Below are positions 8,001 through 15,106 of a stretch of 34,915 nucleotides of DNA, piece by piece; the stretch's first letter is position 1; each line of letters starts with the position of its first letter. Both the position numbers and the translations under genes were made by a program. The notes beneath the pieces are model-generated. The model did not search any database. It saw only the letters and a program-made list of their open reading frames with translations, and was not told where the DNA came from. Origin of the DNA: CAZFHL01 sp964519145 (GTDB lineage Bacteria > Patescibacteriota > Minisyncoccia > Phycocordibacterales > WO2-35-19). The stretch lies in NCBI GenBank assembly GCA_964519145.1, contig CAZFHL010000004.1, positions 1 to 34,915 of the forward strand. Direction: 5' to 3'.

Positions 8001-8372
8001 ATTACAATAACTACCGTTATTTAGTCTTACCCCGCAATCATCGTTTGTTACACATCCGCAAGACTCTGCACAACTTCCTGAATACTCACACTTAGTTTCT
8101 CCTCCACAAGCACTATTTGGACCACAAACAGAATCATCTGCATAAGTAGGGGCGCAATATTGTTGATAGCAACTCTGATGTGGTTTACAGACTCTTAAAG
8201 TGGGGCTATTAATCAAACCTGTAACAAACCCACAAGAACCTATTTGCTCTGTGAAATTACAAGAATTACATATCGATTTAATACCACAATAATCAGTTTG
8301 GGCATAACTAATATCTATAAAACCAAAAAAAGATATTATAAAAATTAAAATAGTTAAATTAGATTTAGACAT
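5004..8372 (-). CDS. large secreted multi-domain repeat protein (FN3, CARDB, InlB-like)
   Basis: A 1122-residue protein with a signal peptide (residues 1-24, cleaved after SYA) and a Cys-rich segment at about 28-150. A beta-rich domain spans about 165-275. It is followed by two rounds of the same module: fibronectin-III-like (GQINLSWNASSGATSYTV), CARDB-like (APDLATDNLS to CAVSASFTV), an Ig-like segment with a Cys pair, and a divergent InlB-type repeat (TFTGWGGSCSGTGSC; RVFTGWGGDCSGRGVC). There is no sortase signal or C-terminal membrane anchor. It is probably a surface or exported adhesin-like protein; the role is inferred from domains only. Residues about 389-577 and 759-947 are encoded by identical DNA. 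A TAAAAT box lies 6 nt before the ATG, suggesting a leaderless start. Confidence 0.85.
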   Translation of the reverse strand: MSKSNLTILIFIISFFGFIDISYAQTDYCGIKSICNSCNFTEQIGSCGFVTGLINSPTLRVCKPHQSCYQQYCAPTYADDSVCGPNSACGGETKCEYSGSCAESCGCVTNDDCGVRLNNGSYCNVCVSGTCQSANNPEPACSIGGSGSVGVVGGSQCPLDQVNDVLGGVIGSTNLTVVQGQSVPFYFNLQSQDGIQFVDIEYNGVSSATYSGNTSTSFGQSDGSVLMASQINTTINTDPGTYAFTVKVTNQNNSFCGLTLIYQVTVTAMTPTCSNSAPAVPVVYGDGTIDLYAYGVNAGYVNFPVWSVEGGTDDQRWYPGTNIGNGTWKTTVNLSNHRQNNPDYGNYFAPVFMYSGPGDSGTVAICDSADFTRERTPTPPPNPTNLSATPSTCGTGQINLSWNASSGATSYTVKRGASTIYNGSNLFVSEYNLTPSQNYSYTITASNSDGTSDTATVSTTAPSNCTAPDLATDNLSTSGTLTTGQTISFSGRVINQGNNSSVSSQTRLRIDLNNDGTYDTTLTNQTTGALSPNGSETENWNWTGVAGTHKFEVCADNTNTVSESDEGDNCAVSASFTVAPTPITVSITANPTSMQRPANQTRLSWTTTGTPTSCVASQNWSGSKNVNGFYEDITSLNTGSYIFMITCSKSGTANAVDSVSVVVSPANQYGLTVNKDGTGNGTITGTGINCGTDCSESFSSGTSVTLSQTPSSGSTFTGWGGSCSGTGSCTVIMSQARTVSASYSLNSNPPSTPTGFWAGPSTCGTGQINLSWNASSGATSYTVKRGASTIYNGSNLFVSEYNLTPSQNYSYTITASNSDGTSDTATVSTTAPSNCTAPDLATDNLSTSGTLTTGQTISFSGRVINQGNNSSVSSQTRLRIDLNNDGTYDTTLTNQTTGALSPNGSETENWNWTGVAGTHKFEVCADNTNTVSESDEGDNCAVSASFTVSNASIPNATVSLTADNTSLPNPNTGTFLRWNYTNATSCIIDPSIITFSTYPSSSYYVSTGALSNTRTYTLSCNPGSVSSSVTINVSSPSTNRLDVIRSGNGTVVDNTGGINCGSDCTENYSGSPTITLTATPTTGRVFTGWGGDCSGRGVCTVVVSSQKSVNAYFAIDPNFKEF
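5529..6096. repeat. 568-bp perfect direct repeat, copy A
   Basis: Line-by-line comparison shows this segment identical to 6639-7206, at a constant offset of 1110 nt (370 codons, in frame). It encodes the FN3-plus-CARDB part of the second module of the large secreted protein. Identity stops abruptly at both ends. Confidence 0.95.
6639..7206. repeat. 568-bp perfect direct repeat, copy B
   Basis: Partner of 5529-6096, encoding the FN3-plus-CARDB part of the first module. Flanking Ig-like and InlB-like parts of the two modules are diverged, so only this block has been duplicated recently or homogenised. Confidence 0.95.
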
Positions 8373-8543
8373 AACACTATTTTACTTTAAAAAACATATA
8401 TTGAATAAAAATAAGTGTGGATAAATATTGTTTTTAAAACAAAAGTTTTAAACATCCCATCTTGACAATTTCATATTTTTTTGCTTCACTTTAGCTAGAA
8501 GGTCTCTAAAAGAGACTGAACCTTGAAATGAAAGGAGCTTACG
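8373..8543 (+). promoter_or_regulatory. divergent intergenic region with -35-like box and leader hairpin
   Basis: The region separates two divergent secreted-protein genes. It contains TTGACA at 8462-8467 with no convincing -10 box at the right distance. A small stem GTCTCT/AGAGAC with a 3-nt loop lies at 8502-8516, and a strong SD (AAAGGAG) lies just before the ATG at 8544. Confidence 0.35.
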
Positions 8544-10646
8544 ATGAGTAAGATCACTATGTTTTTAGTCTTGACTCTGGGAGGAAGGCTCCTCTCAGCT
8601 CAAGTACTCCCTCAATTTGGTGCCGGTGAACATGCTTTTGCCACAGAAACACCAAAACATCATTCATTGATGAGTTGGTCAAAAGAAGCCTATTTATCAA
8701 TTGATTTGGAAGGTAATTTATTTGTTCGCAAGACCATTGATGGAACTTTGGTTTGGAAATTTGACAGAGAACAATACAACCCACAAAGTCTTTTCTTTGA
8801 ATTTTCAGGTAGAAAAAATGTGATAGGTGTTGCATCTGGAATAAGTCCTGATGGAAATTGGATTGCTATTGTCCCTACTTGTAACAACGATGTTACTTGT
8901 GGGGCACTATATGTTGGTAAAGTTGGAGAAAAACTTAAACCAATAGTCAAAAAAGGTGACAATATATTAGTACCTGCCGGATTTGTTGATGTTACATTTG
9001 TAGAAAGAACTGCCATTGTCTCAAATAATGGTGATGTATTTTTTATCATGGATGCAAATCAACCACAAGTTGGTTTCGTTTTTTCAAGAGGTGGTTTATA
9101 TAAGTATAGTTCAGAAACCAAACAATTGACAATTCTAAAACAAAATACACTTAGAGAGAGAGTAACATCTTCAGGACTCCAGTTTGATGTAGATGGCACA
9201 ATTTTTGTAGGAGCATATAATTCAGACGGAATGTCTCCTCGTATACCTAAACTATACAGAGTTAATGGAGGAGAGGAGCTTATAGCTTCTTCTTCTGATG
9301 GTGTATCTTATCTCTCTTCGGGTATTGATTTTTACTCGGGTAAATCAATATTTACCAAGACAGATAGATCAAGTTCGGTGCTTTTGACTAAAGAAGTTTT
9401 TGAGATTGATCAAAGTCCAAAAAGAATTCTCTATGCTGGTGCTCCTCCTCTTGGAGCTTCTAGTATTGGAGCATTTTATGCAAACGGACTTCAGTCTTTA
9501 TCATATTATTTAGGATTAATTCCAAATAGTTGGTATGAAGCTTATGGTATAGGATTGATTGATCCACTCACTAAAGAACCGATCAATTTCCTCAAACAAG
9601 GAGATTTGATTGGCGGCAAAGTAGTGAATCATTTTAACAATACTAGAGACAATCTCATCGCATCAACTCCTTACAATATGATTGTTGATACTAACAATGG
9701 TGTATTTAATGTAAGACCTATTGTCATCAAAGAAATTGGTTATGAACAAAGCACTCGAAGAGTTTCTTTGAGGGCTCTTGCTCCAAACCTAAGCCCAATT
9801 ATCAGAAATTTTGAGCTCTACGCAAATGGAGTTAGAATATTTCCTGATTATCCGGAATCTTTTGATGTAAAGGTTGACAAAGACGGTCTGACCAATATTT
9901 CTTTTATCCCACCTGTAACCGTGGAGGGAGATCAGGAGTTTGGTTTGACTATAGTCACTCTAAACATTGCACCGGGGAGATTTACTTCGGTGAATAAAGC
10001 AAAAATAAAGTTGCCTACTACTTTGATTGAATTCAATTTCAAGAGTTCAAGCTATTTGGTAGACAATGGTCAAGAAGTTTTGGTTGAATGGACGAGTAAT
10101 GTACCTTTAACCATCAATAATTTTGAGACCATTCCTTCTGCTAAAACTGCTGTAAGTATTTGCCTGACAGGAAAAGACGGCAAGTGCCCACCCACCACTT
10201 CTGGTAGCTACAAAGTCTTGGTTGAACGGAATACTCAGTTTAGTATAAGAGCAGTAGCTTTAAACGGAAAAATGCTTTTTGAAGAATTTTTAGTCAAAGT
10301 AAAACCTCCAGTAATAAACCTTTTTGGTACCGAGCAAAAAAACGATGAGGATGAATTTATCCCCATCAGAGCATGTGGCAATGCTTGGATCAGAGGTCAA
10401 AATCTAGCGATTTACAATGAAGAGAATTCGGACGGAAGTGAAAAATTAGGCGGAGTTTCTGTTATTTTTGAATGGAGCAACCCAGCCAAAATATTCAGAG
10501 CGACACCTGGTGAAATATTCCTGCAAGTTCCCTGCGTTTTAGGGAATGGCGAAGCTAGAATGCAAATTGTACGAGAAGACGGAGAAGAAAGTGATGGCTT
10601 CATCACCACTATTCATCCGAAACCTCAACAAGAAGATAGAAAGTAA
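8544..10646 (+). CDS. secreted beta-rich protein with TIGR03437-like C-terminus (700 aa)
   Basis: A signal peptide spans residues 1-19 (LTLGGRLLSA-Q). The N-terminal half has repeated short beta segments and phrases such as GISPDGNWIAIVP and SNNGDVFFIMD, which resemble beta-propeller blades. Residues about 340-590 look like stacked Ig-like strands. The C-terminal 90 residues (ACGNAWIRGQNL, LGGVSVIF, ATPGEIFLQVP, GNGEARMQIV) resemble the TIGR03437 / IPT-like terminal domain of secreted acidobacterial proteins. No catalytic motif or anchor is visible. A strong SD precedes the ATG. Base composition is visibly less AT-biased than the core genes, which fits transfer. Function is unknown; an extracellular binding or adhesion role is only inference. 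Confidence 0.7.
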   Translation: MSKITMFLVLTLGGRLLSAQVLPQFGAGEHAFATETPKHHSLMSWSKEAYLSIDLEGNLFVRKTIDGTLVWKFDREQYNPQSLFFEFSGRKNVIGVASGISPDGNWIAIVPTCNNDVTCGALYVGKVGEKLKPIVKKGDNILVPAGFVDVTFVERTAIVSNNGDVFFIMDANQPQVGFVFSRGGLYKYSSETKQLTILKQNTLRERVTSSGLQFDVDGTIFVGAYNSDGMSPRIPKLYRVNGGEELIASSSDGVSYLSSGIDFYSGKSIFTKTDRSSSVLLTKEVFEIDQSPKRILYAGAPPLGASSIGAFYANGLQSLSYYLGLIPNSWYEAYGIGLIDPLTKEPINFLKQGDLIGGKVVNHFNNTRDNLIASTPYNMIVDTNNGVFNVRPIVIKEIGYEQSTRRVSLRALAPNLSPIIRNFELYANGVRIFPDYPESFDVKVDKDGLTNISFIPPVTVEGDQEFGLTIVTLNIAPGRFTSVNKAKIKLPTTLIEFNFKSSSYLVDNGQEVLVEWTSNVPLTINNFETIPSAKTAVSICLTGKDGKCPPTTSGSYKVLVERNTQFSIRAVALNGKMLFEEFLVKVKPPVINLFGTEQKNDEDEFIPIRACGNAWIRGQNLAIYNEENSDGSEKLGGVSVIFEWSNPAKIFRATPGEIFLQVPCVLGNGEARMQIVREDGEESDGFITTIHPKPQQEDRK

Positions 10647-10649
10647 TAT

Positions 10650-10677
10650 AAAGGGCTTGAGCTTCCTCAAGCCCTTT
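10650..10677 (+). terminator. intrinsic terminator of the 700-residue gene
   Basis: A 12-bp perfect stem AAAGGGCTTGAG / CTCAAGCCCTTT with a CTTC tetraloop, followed by AATTATTTTAT. It starts 4 nt after the stop codon. Confidence 0.9.
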
Positions 10678-10768
10678 AATTATTTTATATTTTGTATAAT
10701 CTTTTCTCATCTACTCATATTTATTGGTGTTAGTTTTTTCATACAAATAAATATAAAAATAAAAAATT

Positions 10769-11503
10769 TCAAAATATAATATTCTTAAGCCATTTAGATA
10801 TCAGATCATCAAATCTAATACCCAAAGTTTTTTTAAATATTTCTAAGTTTTTTTCTTTATCATTTTTTCTATCCATTGCTTTGTATAATTCTTTAAAAGG
10901 TTCTATTCCAAAAGTATTTATCAAATATTCAACAAATGACCCAGCGATAGAATAATAAAATTCTGCTTCTTCATCTGGTGTATTCATCCAACCCTCTTGA
11001 GACATCAGGCTTTGCATGTCTATTAATAAACCACTTTTTAATGCTTTCCTTATCACTTCATTATGTTCATTTAAAAACATACTTTTACCAACCATAAATT
11101 CCGCAAGCCCTTCTTGAAATAAGCTAATAGGTAAACCTAGTTGTAAAGAAAGCAAGTGTGTATCCTCATGCTCACCAACTACTTTGTCTTTTTCATTATA
11201 TATAGCATGTATGGTAAATTCATCATATATAGATTGACCGTACCATCCGTCACCCATAAGTTTTGCTTTTTCCTCTTGAGATGAATAAAAATAATAAATA
11301 ATTTTATGTTTTGATTTTTGTAGTTTTAATAATTGAGTAATCTTTGTATATGCTGATTCTTGTCTTGTTTTGATACTCTCTATCTCCTTTTCTGCCAAAG
11401 AATTTTCTTTCACATTAAAAATATAATGTTCTGATTCATATATTTTCCATGAACATTCTTTGAATTTCGATATATAAAATGGTATATGTTGTTCGTAAAT
11501 CAT
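10769..11503 (-). CDS. gluzincin-type zinc metallopeptidase (peptidase MA-like)
   Basis: A 244-residue protein with HEDTH (HExxH zinc site, about residue 130) followed 19-22 residues later by EGLAEF. This is the third-ligand Glu arrangement of peptidase-MA/gluzincin families. No signal peptide or membrane helix is seen, so it is probably cytoplasmic. It lies directly downstream of the radical SAM maturase on the same strand, separated by 54 nt that include a terminator-like hairpin. A TATAAT box 11 nt before the ATG suggests its own nearly leaderless promoter. It could trim the leader of the neighbouring putative RiPP, but position is the only support. The substrate is unknown. Confidence 0.7.
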   Translation of the reverse strand: MIYEQHIPFYISKFKECSWKIYESEHYIFNVKENSLAEKEIESIKTRQESAYTKITQLLKLQKSKHKIIYYFYSSQEEKAKLMGDGWYGQSIYDEFTIHAIYNEKDKVVGEHEDTHLLSLQLGLPISLFQEGLAEFMVGKSMFLNEHNEVIRKALKSGLLIDMQSLMSQEGWMNTPDEEAEFYYSIAGSFVEYLINTFGIEPFKELYKAMDRKNDKEKNLEIFKKTLGIRFDDLISKWLKNIIF

Positions 11504-11524
11504 AAATTAAGTTTATTATACAAT

Positions 11525-11549
11525 AAAGGGGCAATTTTATCGCCCCTTT
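11525..11549 (-). terminator. hairpin after the radical SAM gene
   Basis: An 8-bp stem (AAAGGGGC / GCCCCTTT) with a 9-nt loop lies 9 nt past the stop at 11558. It is followed by a modest T-rich stretch on the minus strand. It probably ends or attenuates the RiPP cassette transcript before the peptidase gene. Confidence 0.6.
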
Positions 11550-11557
11550 TATATTTG

Positions 11558-12865
11558 TTATAAATATGAAAGTTTCAAAAGACCCTCGTTCAAATCATGG
11601 AGCAAATCTTTCTTACAATGACGTTCAGAAAAACTTTTTTCTGTTCCGCCATTTTCAACTGCCGCATGATATGTGCATCCCCCACCGCAAATTGGCAAGT
11701 AAGGACACTTTTCATTGATACAATCATCAAGTCGTTTGAAATTTTCGTACTTATTATCACGAGTGTATCCAGAAATTTCTGTAAACACATTGCCAAATGC
11801 GTGCTTGTTTTGACCACTGGTACAAAAACACTTTTGCAAATTACCGTCAGGTTGTAACACAGCAGAATGCTTAGCTTGGGCTACACATAGTGGACCAGAA
11901 GCGTATTCATCTGGAATTTTAAAACCATAGTCTCGAGCACATTTCCACACCTTTAATGCTTGTTCTGCTTGCCATGTTTCCTCAGTACCCTTAATATTCA
12001 CAAAAAATGAGGATTCTATGAACCCGATACTGAGACGTATCCTATCCTGTATCCCCTCTTCTGCCATAAACTGAATAAGTTGTGGTATGTATTTTGAGTT
12101 TGAATGATCAAGAGATAACCTTATGTCCACCGCTTGAATATAATCAGATTGAGCAAGCATAACCACATTTGCCCAAATATGATCAAATGTTGGACGATTA
12201 TTTTTTCCATGCCGACGTCCATCATGAATTTCTTTTGGACCATCTAATGTGATCTGAACTCTCTTCCAATTGTATTTGGATAAAAGCTTTGCAATATCTT
12301 CCGTGAGCAACTCGCCGTTAGTAATTATTTCGGTCATATACTCGAGCCGACGCCTATGTGCCAATCTAGAAAAACTCTCAACCGATTTTCTAACAATATC
12401 TTTCCGTAACAGTGGCTCACCTCCAAAAAAAATAAGACGTAACACTTCAACCTCTGGATGGTTACTACAATACTTGTCCAACCATGTAACTGATTTTTGA
12501 AATACGGCTTCAGTCATACCACTCCCACGGTCAACACCATTTTCAAAACAATATCCACATTCAAACTGACATTGTATTGTTGGTTCAACGTGTAAAGAAA
12601 ATATCCGAGCACTATTATTCCGTGCTTCTAACAACGCATTTTTCCAATTGGCGAATTCATTGACCCCACTTTGCACTAAAATTTCATTAGTATTTAATAA
12701 ATCTTCGACAAATTCTGGTTTCAATTCGTCTTGGTGTTGAAGCCAATGTTCTAAGTTTTGATACTGAAAATTGGATAGTTTTGCAACTGCCCCAGTTTTA
12801 GTATTTTTTAGAATCACAAATTCTTCTGTTTTGGCTTTGATTAAAAAAACACTTGTTGTATACAT
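11558..12865 (-). CDS. radical SAM/SPASM peptide maturase
   Basis: A 435-residue protein. The N-terminal 80 residues (MYTTSVFLIKAKTEEFVIL, NTKTGAVAKLS) look like the small leader-binding-type region found in peptide-modifying rSAM enzymes. C99xxxC103xxC106 (CQFECGYC) binds the SAM-cleaving 4Fe-4S cluster, FFGGEPLL is the usual GGEP motif, and LDGP follows. The SPASM region at about 324-420 has C327, C346, C348, C382, C387, C393, C397 and C417 (CPYLPICGGGC), enough for two auxiliary clusters. Such enzymes form C-C, thioether or similar crosslinks in ribosomal peptides, or act in anaerobic sulfatase maturation. The start at 12865 was chosen for the AAAGGAG 5 nt before it; an upstream ATG at 12928 reads back through the intergenic hairpin. 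A 54-codon candidate substrate gene lies 50 nt upstream. Confidence 0.9.
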   Translation of the reverse strand: MYTTSVFLIKAKTEEFVILKNTKTGAVAKLSNFQYQNLEHWLQHQDELKPEFVEDLLNTNEILVQSGVNEFANWKNALLEARNNSARIFSLHVEPTIQCQFECGYCFENGVDRGSGMTEAVFQKSVTWLDKYCSNHPEVEVLRLIFFGGEPLLRKDIVRKSVESFSRLAHRRRLEYMTEIITNGELLTEDIAKLLSKYNWKRVQITLDGPKEIHDGRRHGKNNRPTFDHIWANVVMLAQSDYIQAVDIRLSLDHSNSKYIPQLIQFMAEEGIQDRIRLSIGFIESSFFVNIKGTEETWQAEQALKVWKCARDYGFKIPDEYASGPLCVAQAKHSAVLQPDGNLQKCFCTSGQNKHAFGNVFTEISGYTRDNKYENFKRLDDCINEKCPYLPICGGGCTYHAAVENGGTEKSFSERHCKKDLLHDLNEGLLKLSYL

Positions 12866-12883
12866 TAATTCTCCTTTTACAAC

Positions 12884-12909
12884 GAAGGGTTCCTTTTGAG
12901 GAACCCTTC
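12884..12909 (-). promoter_or_regulatory. perfect hairpin between precursor and maturase genes
   Basis: A 10-bp perfect stem (GAAGGGTTCC / GGAACCCTTC) with a 6-nt loop lies between the precursor stop (12916) and the SD of the maturase. No T-run follows, so it looks like a processing, stability or attenuation element rather than a full terminator. It would favour excess precursor over enzyme. Confidence 0.7.
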
Positions 12910-12915
12910 TAATGT

Positions 12916-13080
12916 CTAGTAGCCGCAACCGTCCTTGCCCAAGGCAACATGCCCGGTAACAACGGGTCCAAAACGCAGTCCAACTTTGCCAATTTTGACA
13001 ATGACAGGCCTCTGTTCTTGGGAAACTGGTTGAACCTGATTTATTTTCAGGTTCGAATCAGAATCAACTATTGTAAGCAT
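12916..13080 (-). CDS. candidate RiPP precursor peptide (54 aa)
   Basis: A small open frame immediately upstream of the radical SAM maturase, same strand, starting MLTIVDSDSNLKINQV and ending ALGKDGCGY-stop. Residues 1-25 are polar and leader-like. Residues about 26-54 are rich in Gly, Val and aromatics, with a single Cys (C52) and a C-terminal Tyr, which is core-like. A purine-rich AAGAG site precedes the ATG by about 9 nt. GC content is clearly higher than in the AT-rich flanks, as in the maturase, consistent with real coding and joint transfer. The end-of-gene hairpin is typical of precursor-enzyme pairs. I recognise no known RiPP precursor family. The modification is unknown, and no exporter gene is in the window. 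Confidence 0.75.
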   Translation of the reverse strand: MLTIVDSDSNLKINQVQPVSQEQRPVIVKIGKVGLRFGPVVTGHVALGKDGCGY

Positions 13081-13282
13081 TTTTATTTCTCTTTTCTTAA
13101 AGTCTCTAGTTAGAAACTTTATACCAAATACGGCTTAACCGTCTGTTTATAATTTTATACACAAATTAAAATTTATACAAATAAATTGTCCACATATTAT
13201 ATCAATAAATGCAATATATTTACTTAACTTTAATTAAAATATATTAAAACAGAATGATTCTTAAACTAAACAAGTGTTTATT
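13081..13282 (-). promoter_or_regulatory. probable promoter and leader of the RiPP cassette
   Basis: On the minus strand an extended -10 (TGA-TATAAT, 13204-13196) lies about 115 nt upstream of the precursor ATG. A second weaker pair, TTGTAT...TATAAA, is closer. The intervening leader contains a small ACGG/CCGT stem near 13130-13142. This assignment is pattern-based only. Confidence 0.35.
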
Positions 13283-13780
13283 TTAATTTGAAGTATCAAT
13301 AATATTTTTATCTATTTTACTTACTTCAACAACCACTTTTCCAGATATAGAATCTTTATTAATATTTATAATCAAAACGCCTTCGTCTTTATTTTTCTGA
13401 GCAAGCAAATATTTTGAAGTAGGATTGTCTATTTTAGACAAAATATTCCATTTATTATTTTTTAAATATTTTTCAAATATAGAAAGATTTTCTTCTAAAG
13501 TTTTTTTGGAATAATAAATCCTAGTAGAATGTATTTCTTCAGTTCTTTTAAAATAAAACAGACCATTTTTGATTGGAGGTTCGCTCATTTCAACCGGTAT
13601 ATCTTGAGGTAAACCAGTTGGCAATTTATCTAAATCAAATTTTTGTTCAAGTGTGTATGGTGTATTTACCGCAACAATTTCTTCTTCTTTATTTCCTCCT
13701 TTTTTAAATACAAAAAACCATATTAAACCAATCAAAACAATGGCTATTATTGGTAATATTATTTTTTTTATATTTTCCAT
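13283..13780 (-). CDS. membrane-anchored protein of unknown function
   Basis: A 165-residue protein with a short cytoplasmic start, one membrane helix at residues about 8-25 (ILPIIAIVLIGLIWFFVF), and a soluble outer domain with alternating beta and Lys/Glu-rich segments. One piece (LPTGLPQDIPVEMSEPPI) is a Pro-rich linker. I recognise no domain. It follows the DsbA-like gene by 18 nt on the same strand and is probably cotranscribed, so a role in the cell envelope is plausible but not shown. There is no SD. Confidence 0.7.
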   Translation of the reverse strand: MENIKKIILPIIAIVLIGLIWFFVFKKGGNKEEEIVAVNTPYTLEQKFDLDKLPTGLPQDIPVEMSEPPIKNGLFYFKRTEEIHSTRIYYSKKTLEENLSIFEKYLKNNKWNILSKIDNPTSKYLLAQKNKDEGVLIININKDSISGKVVVEVSKIDKNIIDTSN

Positions 13781-13798
13781 TTTTATTTTAAAGCTTTT

Positions 13799-14500
13799 TT
13801 ATTTTAAAGCTTGTTCAATCATCTTTTCAAACTCTGCTATTGGTTGAGCTCCTACCAATTTTTGACCATTTATGAAGAAAGTCGGTGTACCTGTGACGCC
13901 TGCGCTTTTTCCATTAGCTACATCCTCACTCACTACACTTAGAGTCTCTCCATTATCTAAACAGCTGTTAAATTTATTTATATCTAGGCCAATATTTTGA
14001 GCATATTTTTTTAAATCAGATATTTGTATTCCTGTGCCACCCTTCCCTAAATTTTGGAAAATTAAATCATGGAATTCAAAAAACTTGCCCTGCCTGCCAG
14101 CACATTCTGCGCCTTCAGATGCTTTCGTTGCATTTTGGTGAATTGGTAGAGGAAAATGTCTGAAAATAAATGTTACTTTGCCTGTATCTATATATTTAGA
14201 TTTTATTTCTTTGTATGTGGTATTAAAAAATTGTTGGCAATACGGACATTCAAAATCAGAAAATTCTATTATCTCCACTTTACCTTTACCTATTTTTGGA
14301 GCATCATCTCTTGATTTGACTTTGACAATTTGAGATGGTGTATCCCCTACTTTTTCATTTGTACCTCTAGAGTCTACAAATGGTAATTGTCCTAAACTAA
14401 AACAAATACTTATAGATATAAGTATTGAACCTAGCAAAATACTAGCCGGTGTAAGTAAATCTCTTTTTTCTATATTGTGCTGTTTCCAAAACATAAACAT
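13799..14500 (-). CDS. membrane-anchored DsbA-like thiol-disulfide oxidoreductase
   Basis: A 233-residue protein with an N-terminal membrane segment (about residues 15-38) and a thioredoxin-fold domain. The active site is FECPYCQQF (CxxC), and the cis-Pro loop is GVTGTPTFFINGQ. This is the DsbA/Thioredoxin_4 family that forms or isomerises disulfides in exported proteins. It would suit the Cys-rich secreted proteins of this genome. An ATG at 14494 (MFWKQHN) is an alternative start: a TACAAT box lies exactly 6 nt before it, as at several leaderless genes here. The 165-residue membrane protein follows closely. Confidence 0.85.
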   Translation of the reverse strand: MFMFWKQHNIEKRDLLTPASILLGSILISISICFSLGQLPFVDSRGTNEKVGDTPSQIVKVKSRDDAPKIGKGKVEIIEFSDFECPYCQQFFNTTYKEIKSKYIDTGKVTFIFRHFPLPIHQNATKASEGAECAGRQGKFFEFHDLIFQNLGKGGTGIQISDLKKYAQNIGLDINKFNSCLDNGETLSVVSEDVANGKSAGVTGTPTFFINGQKLVGAQPIAEFEKMIEQALK

Positions 14501-14631
14501 ATTGTATTTATTTTTTAAAATTTAATCAAATAAATATTGTGTATAAATAAGGCTTTATCATTTTTTATTCAAAGCAGTATTTGTAATCAATTAGAAGAAA
14601 AGTCTCAAATGTGGTGGACGGATGCAAATAC

Positions 14632-14660
14632 TTGACATATATATCCAAATAGTATATAAT
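14632..14660 (+). promoter_or_regulatory. perfect consensus sigma-70 promoter of the 125-residue gene
   Basis: TTGACA (14632-14637), a 17-nt spacer and TATAAT (14655-14660) match the consensus at every position. The transcript would start near 14667. Confidence 0.85.
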
Positions 14661-14672
14661 ATACTGTGGAAC

Positions 14673-14693
14673 TAGGACATAAAATCTGTCCTA
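14673..14693 (+). promoter_or_regulatory. inverted repeat in the 5' leader or operator
   Basis: TAGGACA and TGTCCTA arms of 7 nt separated by 7 nt lie just downstream of the expected transcription start and before the SD. They could be a repressor site or a 5' stabilising stem-loop. Confidence 0.5.
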
Positions 14694-14716
14694 AAAAAAC
14701 AAAGAGGAGAAAAAAT

Positions 14717-15094
14717 ATGGATAAAAAACTGACAGCCGATAGAGTGTTCAAAGTCTTCCAGGACTGCTTATTCAAGGATGGTGAAGATTTCACTAATCAC
14801 GTGAAAGCAGAAGGAATCACCTTTAATGTGGGATTCCATCCTGAAAGGCTTTGGAATAATATGATTGAGATTTCAGAGATGCTGGACGAAATCCATCAGG
14901 ATTTTCACTCTGAAGGTCAATCATTCTTAAATTTCTGCATGCACAAAGATGGAGGAATTTGGACTGGTCTCCAAACAACAATGCAGGAACTACTCCTTCT
15001 AGGTATAGGTATAGGGAGGATTGAGTATACATTCCCTCGTAGAAGTTGGGTAATGCTACCTGGTATAATGCCCTATCTCACTATCAAACCCTAA
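14717..15094 (+). CDS. orphan soluble protein of unknown function (125 aa)
   Basis: Starts MDKKLTADRVFKVFQDCLF and ends PGIMPYLTIKP; no signal peptide or membrane helix. It has a helical N-terminal part (FHPERLWNNMIEISEMLDEIHQDF) and a final beta-rich part. I recognise no family. The start was chosen because AGAGGAG lies 6 nt upstream; an in-frame ATG at 14666 falls at the predicted transcript start and would run through the leader stem. The gene has a perfect promoter, a leader hairpin, a strong SD and a GC-rich terminator. That makes it a complete high-expression unit unlike its AT-rich, SD-less neighbours. Confidence 0.75.
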   Translation: MDKKLTADRVFKVFQDCLFKDGEDFTNHVKAEGITFNVGFHPERLWNNMIEISEMLDEIHQDFHSEGQSFLNFCMHKDGGIWTGLQTTMQELLLLGIGIGRIEYTFPRRSWVMLPGIMPYLTIKP

Positions 15095-15106
15095 CACCTG
15101 TCCCGA

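Noticed and set aside
10546..10779. A 77-residue plus-strand open frame overlapping the end of the 700-residue gene
   Set aside because: It runs out of frame through the gene end and its terminator and has no SD; the hydrophobic tail is AT-rich intergenic sequence.
12866..12928. Longer N-terminus for the radical SAM enzyme
   Set aside because: It would translate the intergenic hairpin and overlap the precursor gene end; the ATG at 12865 has AAAGGAG at the right distance.
14666..14716. Longer N-terminus for the 125-residue protein
   Set aside because: The ATG at 14666 coincides with the predicted transcript start and would translate the leader inverted repeat; the internal ATG has a strong SD.
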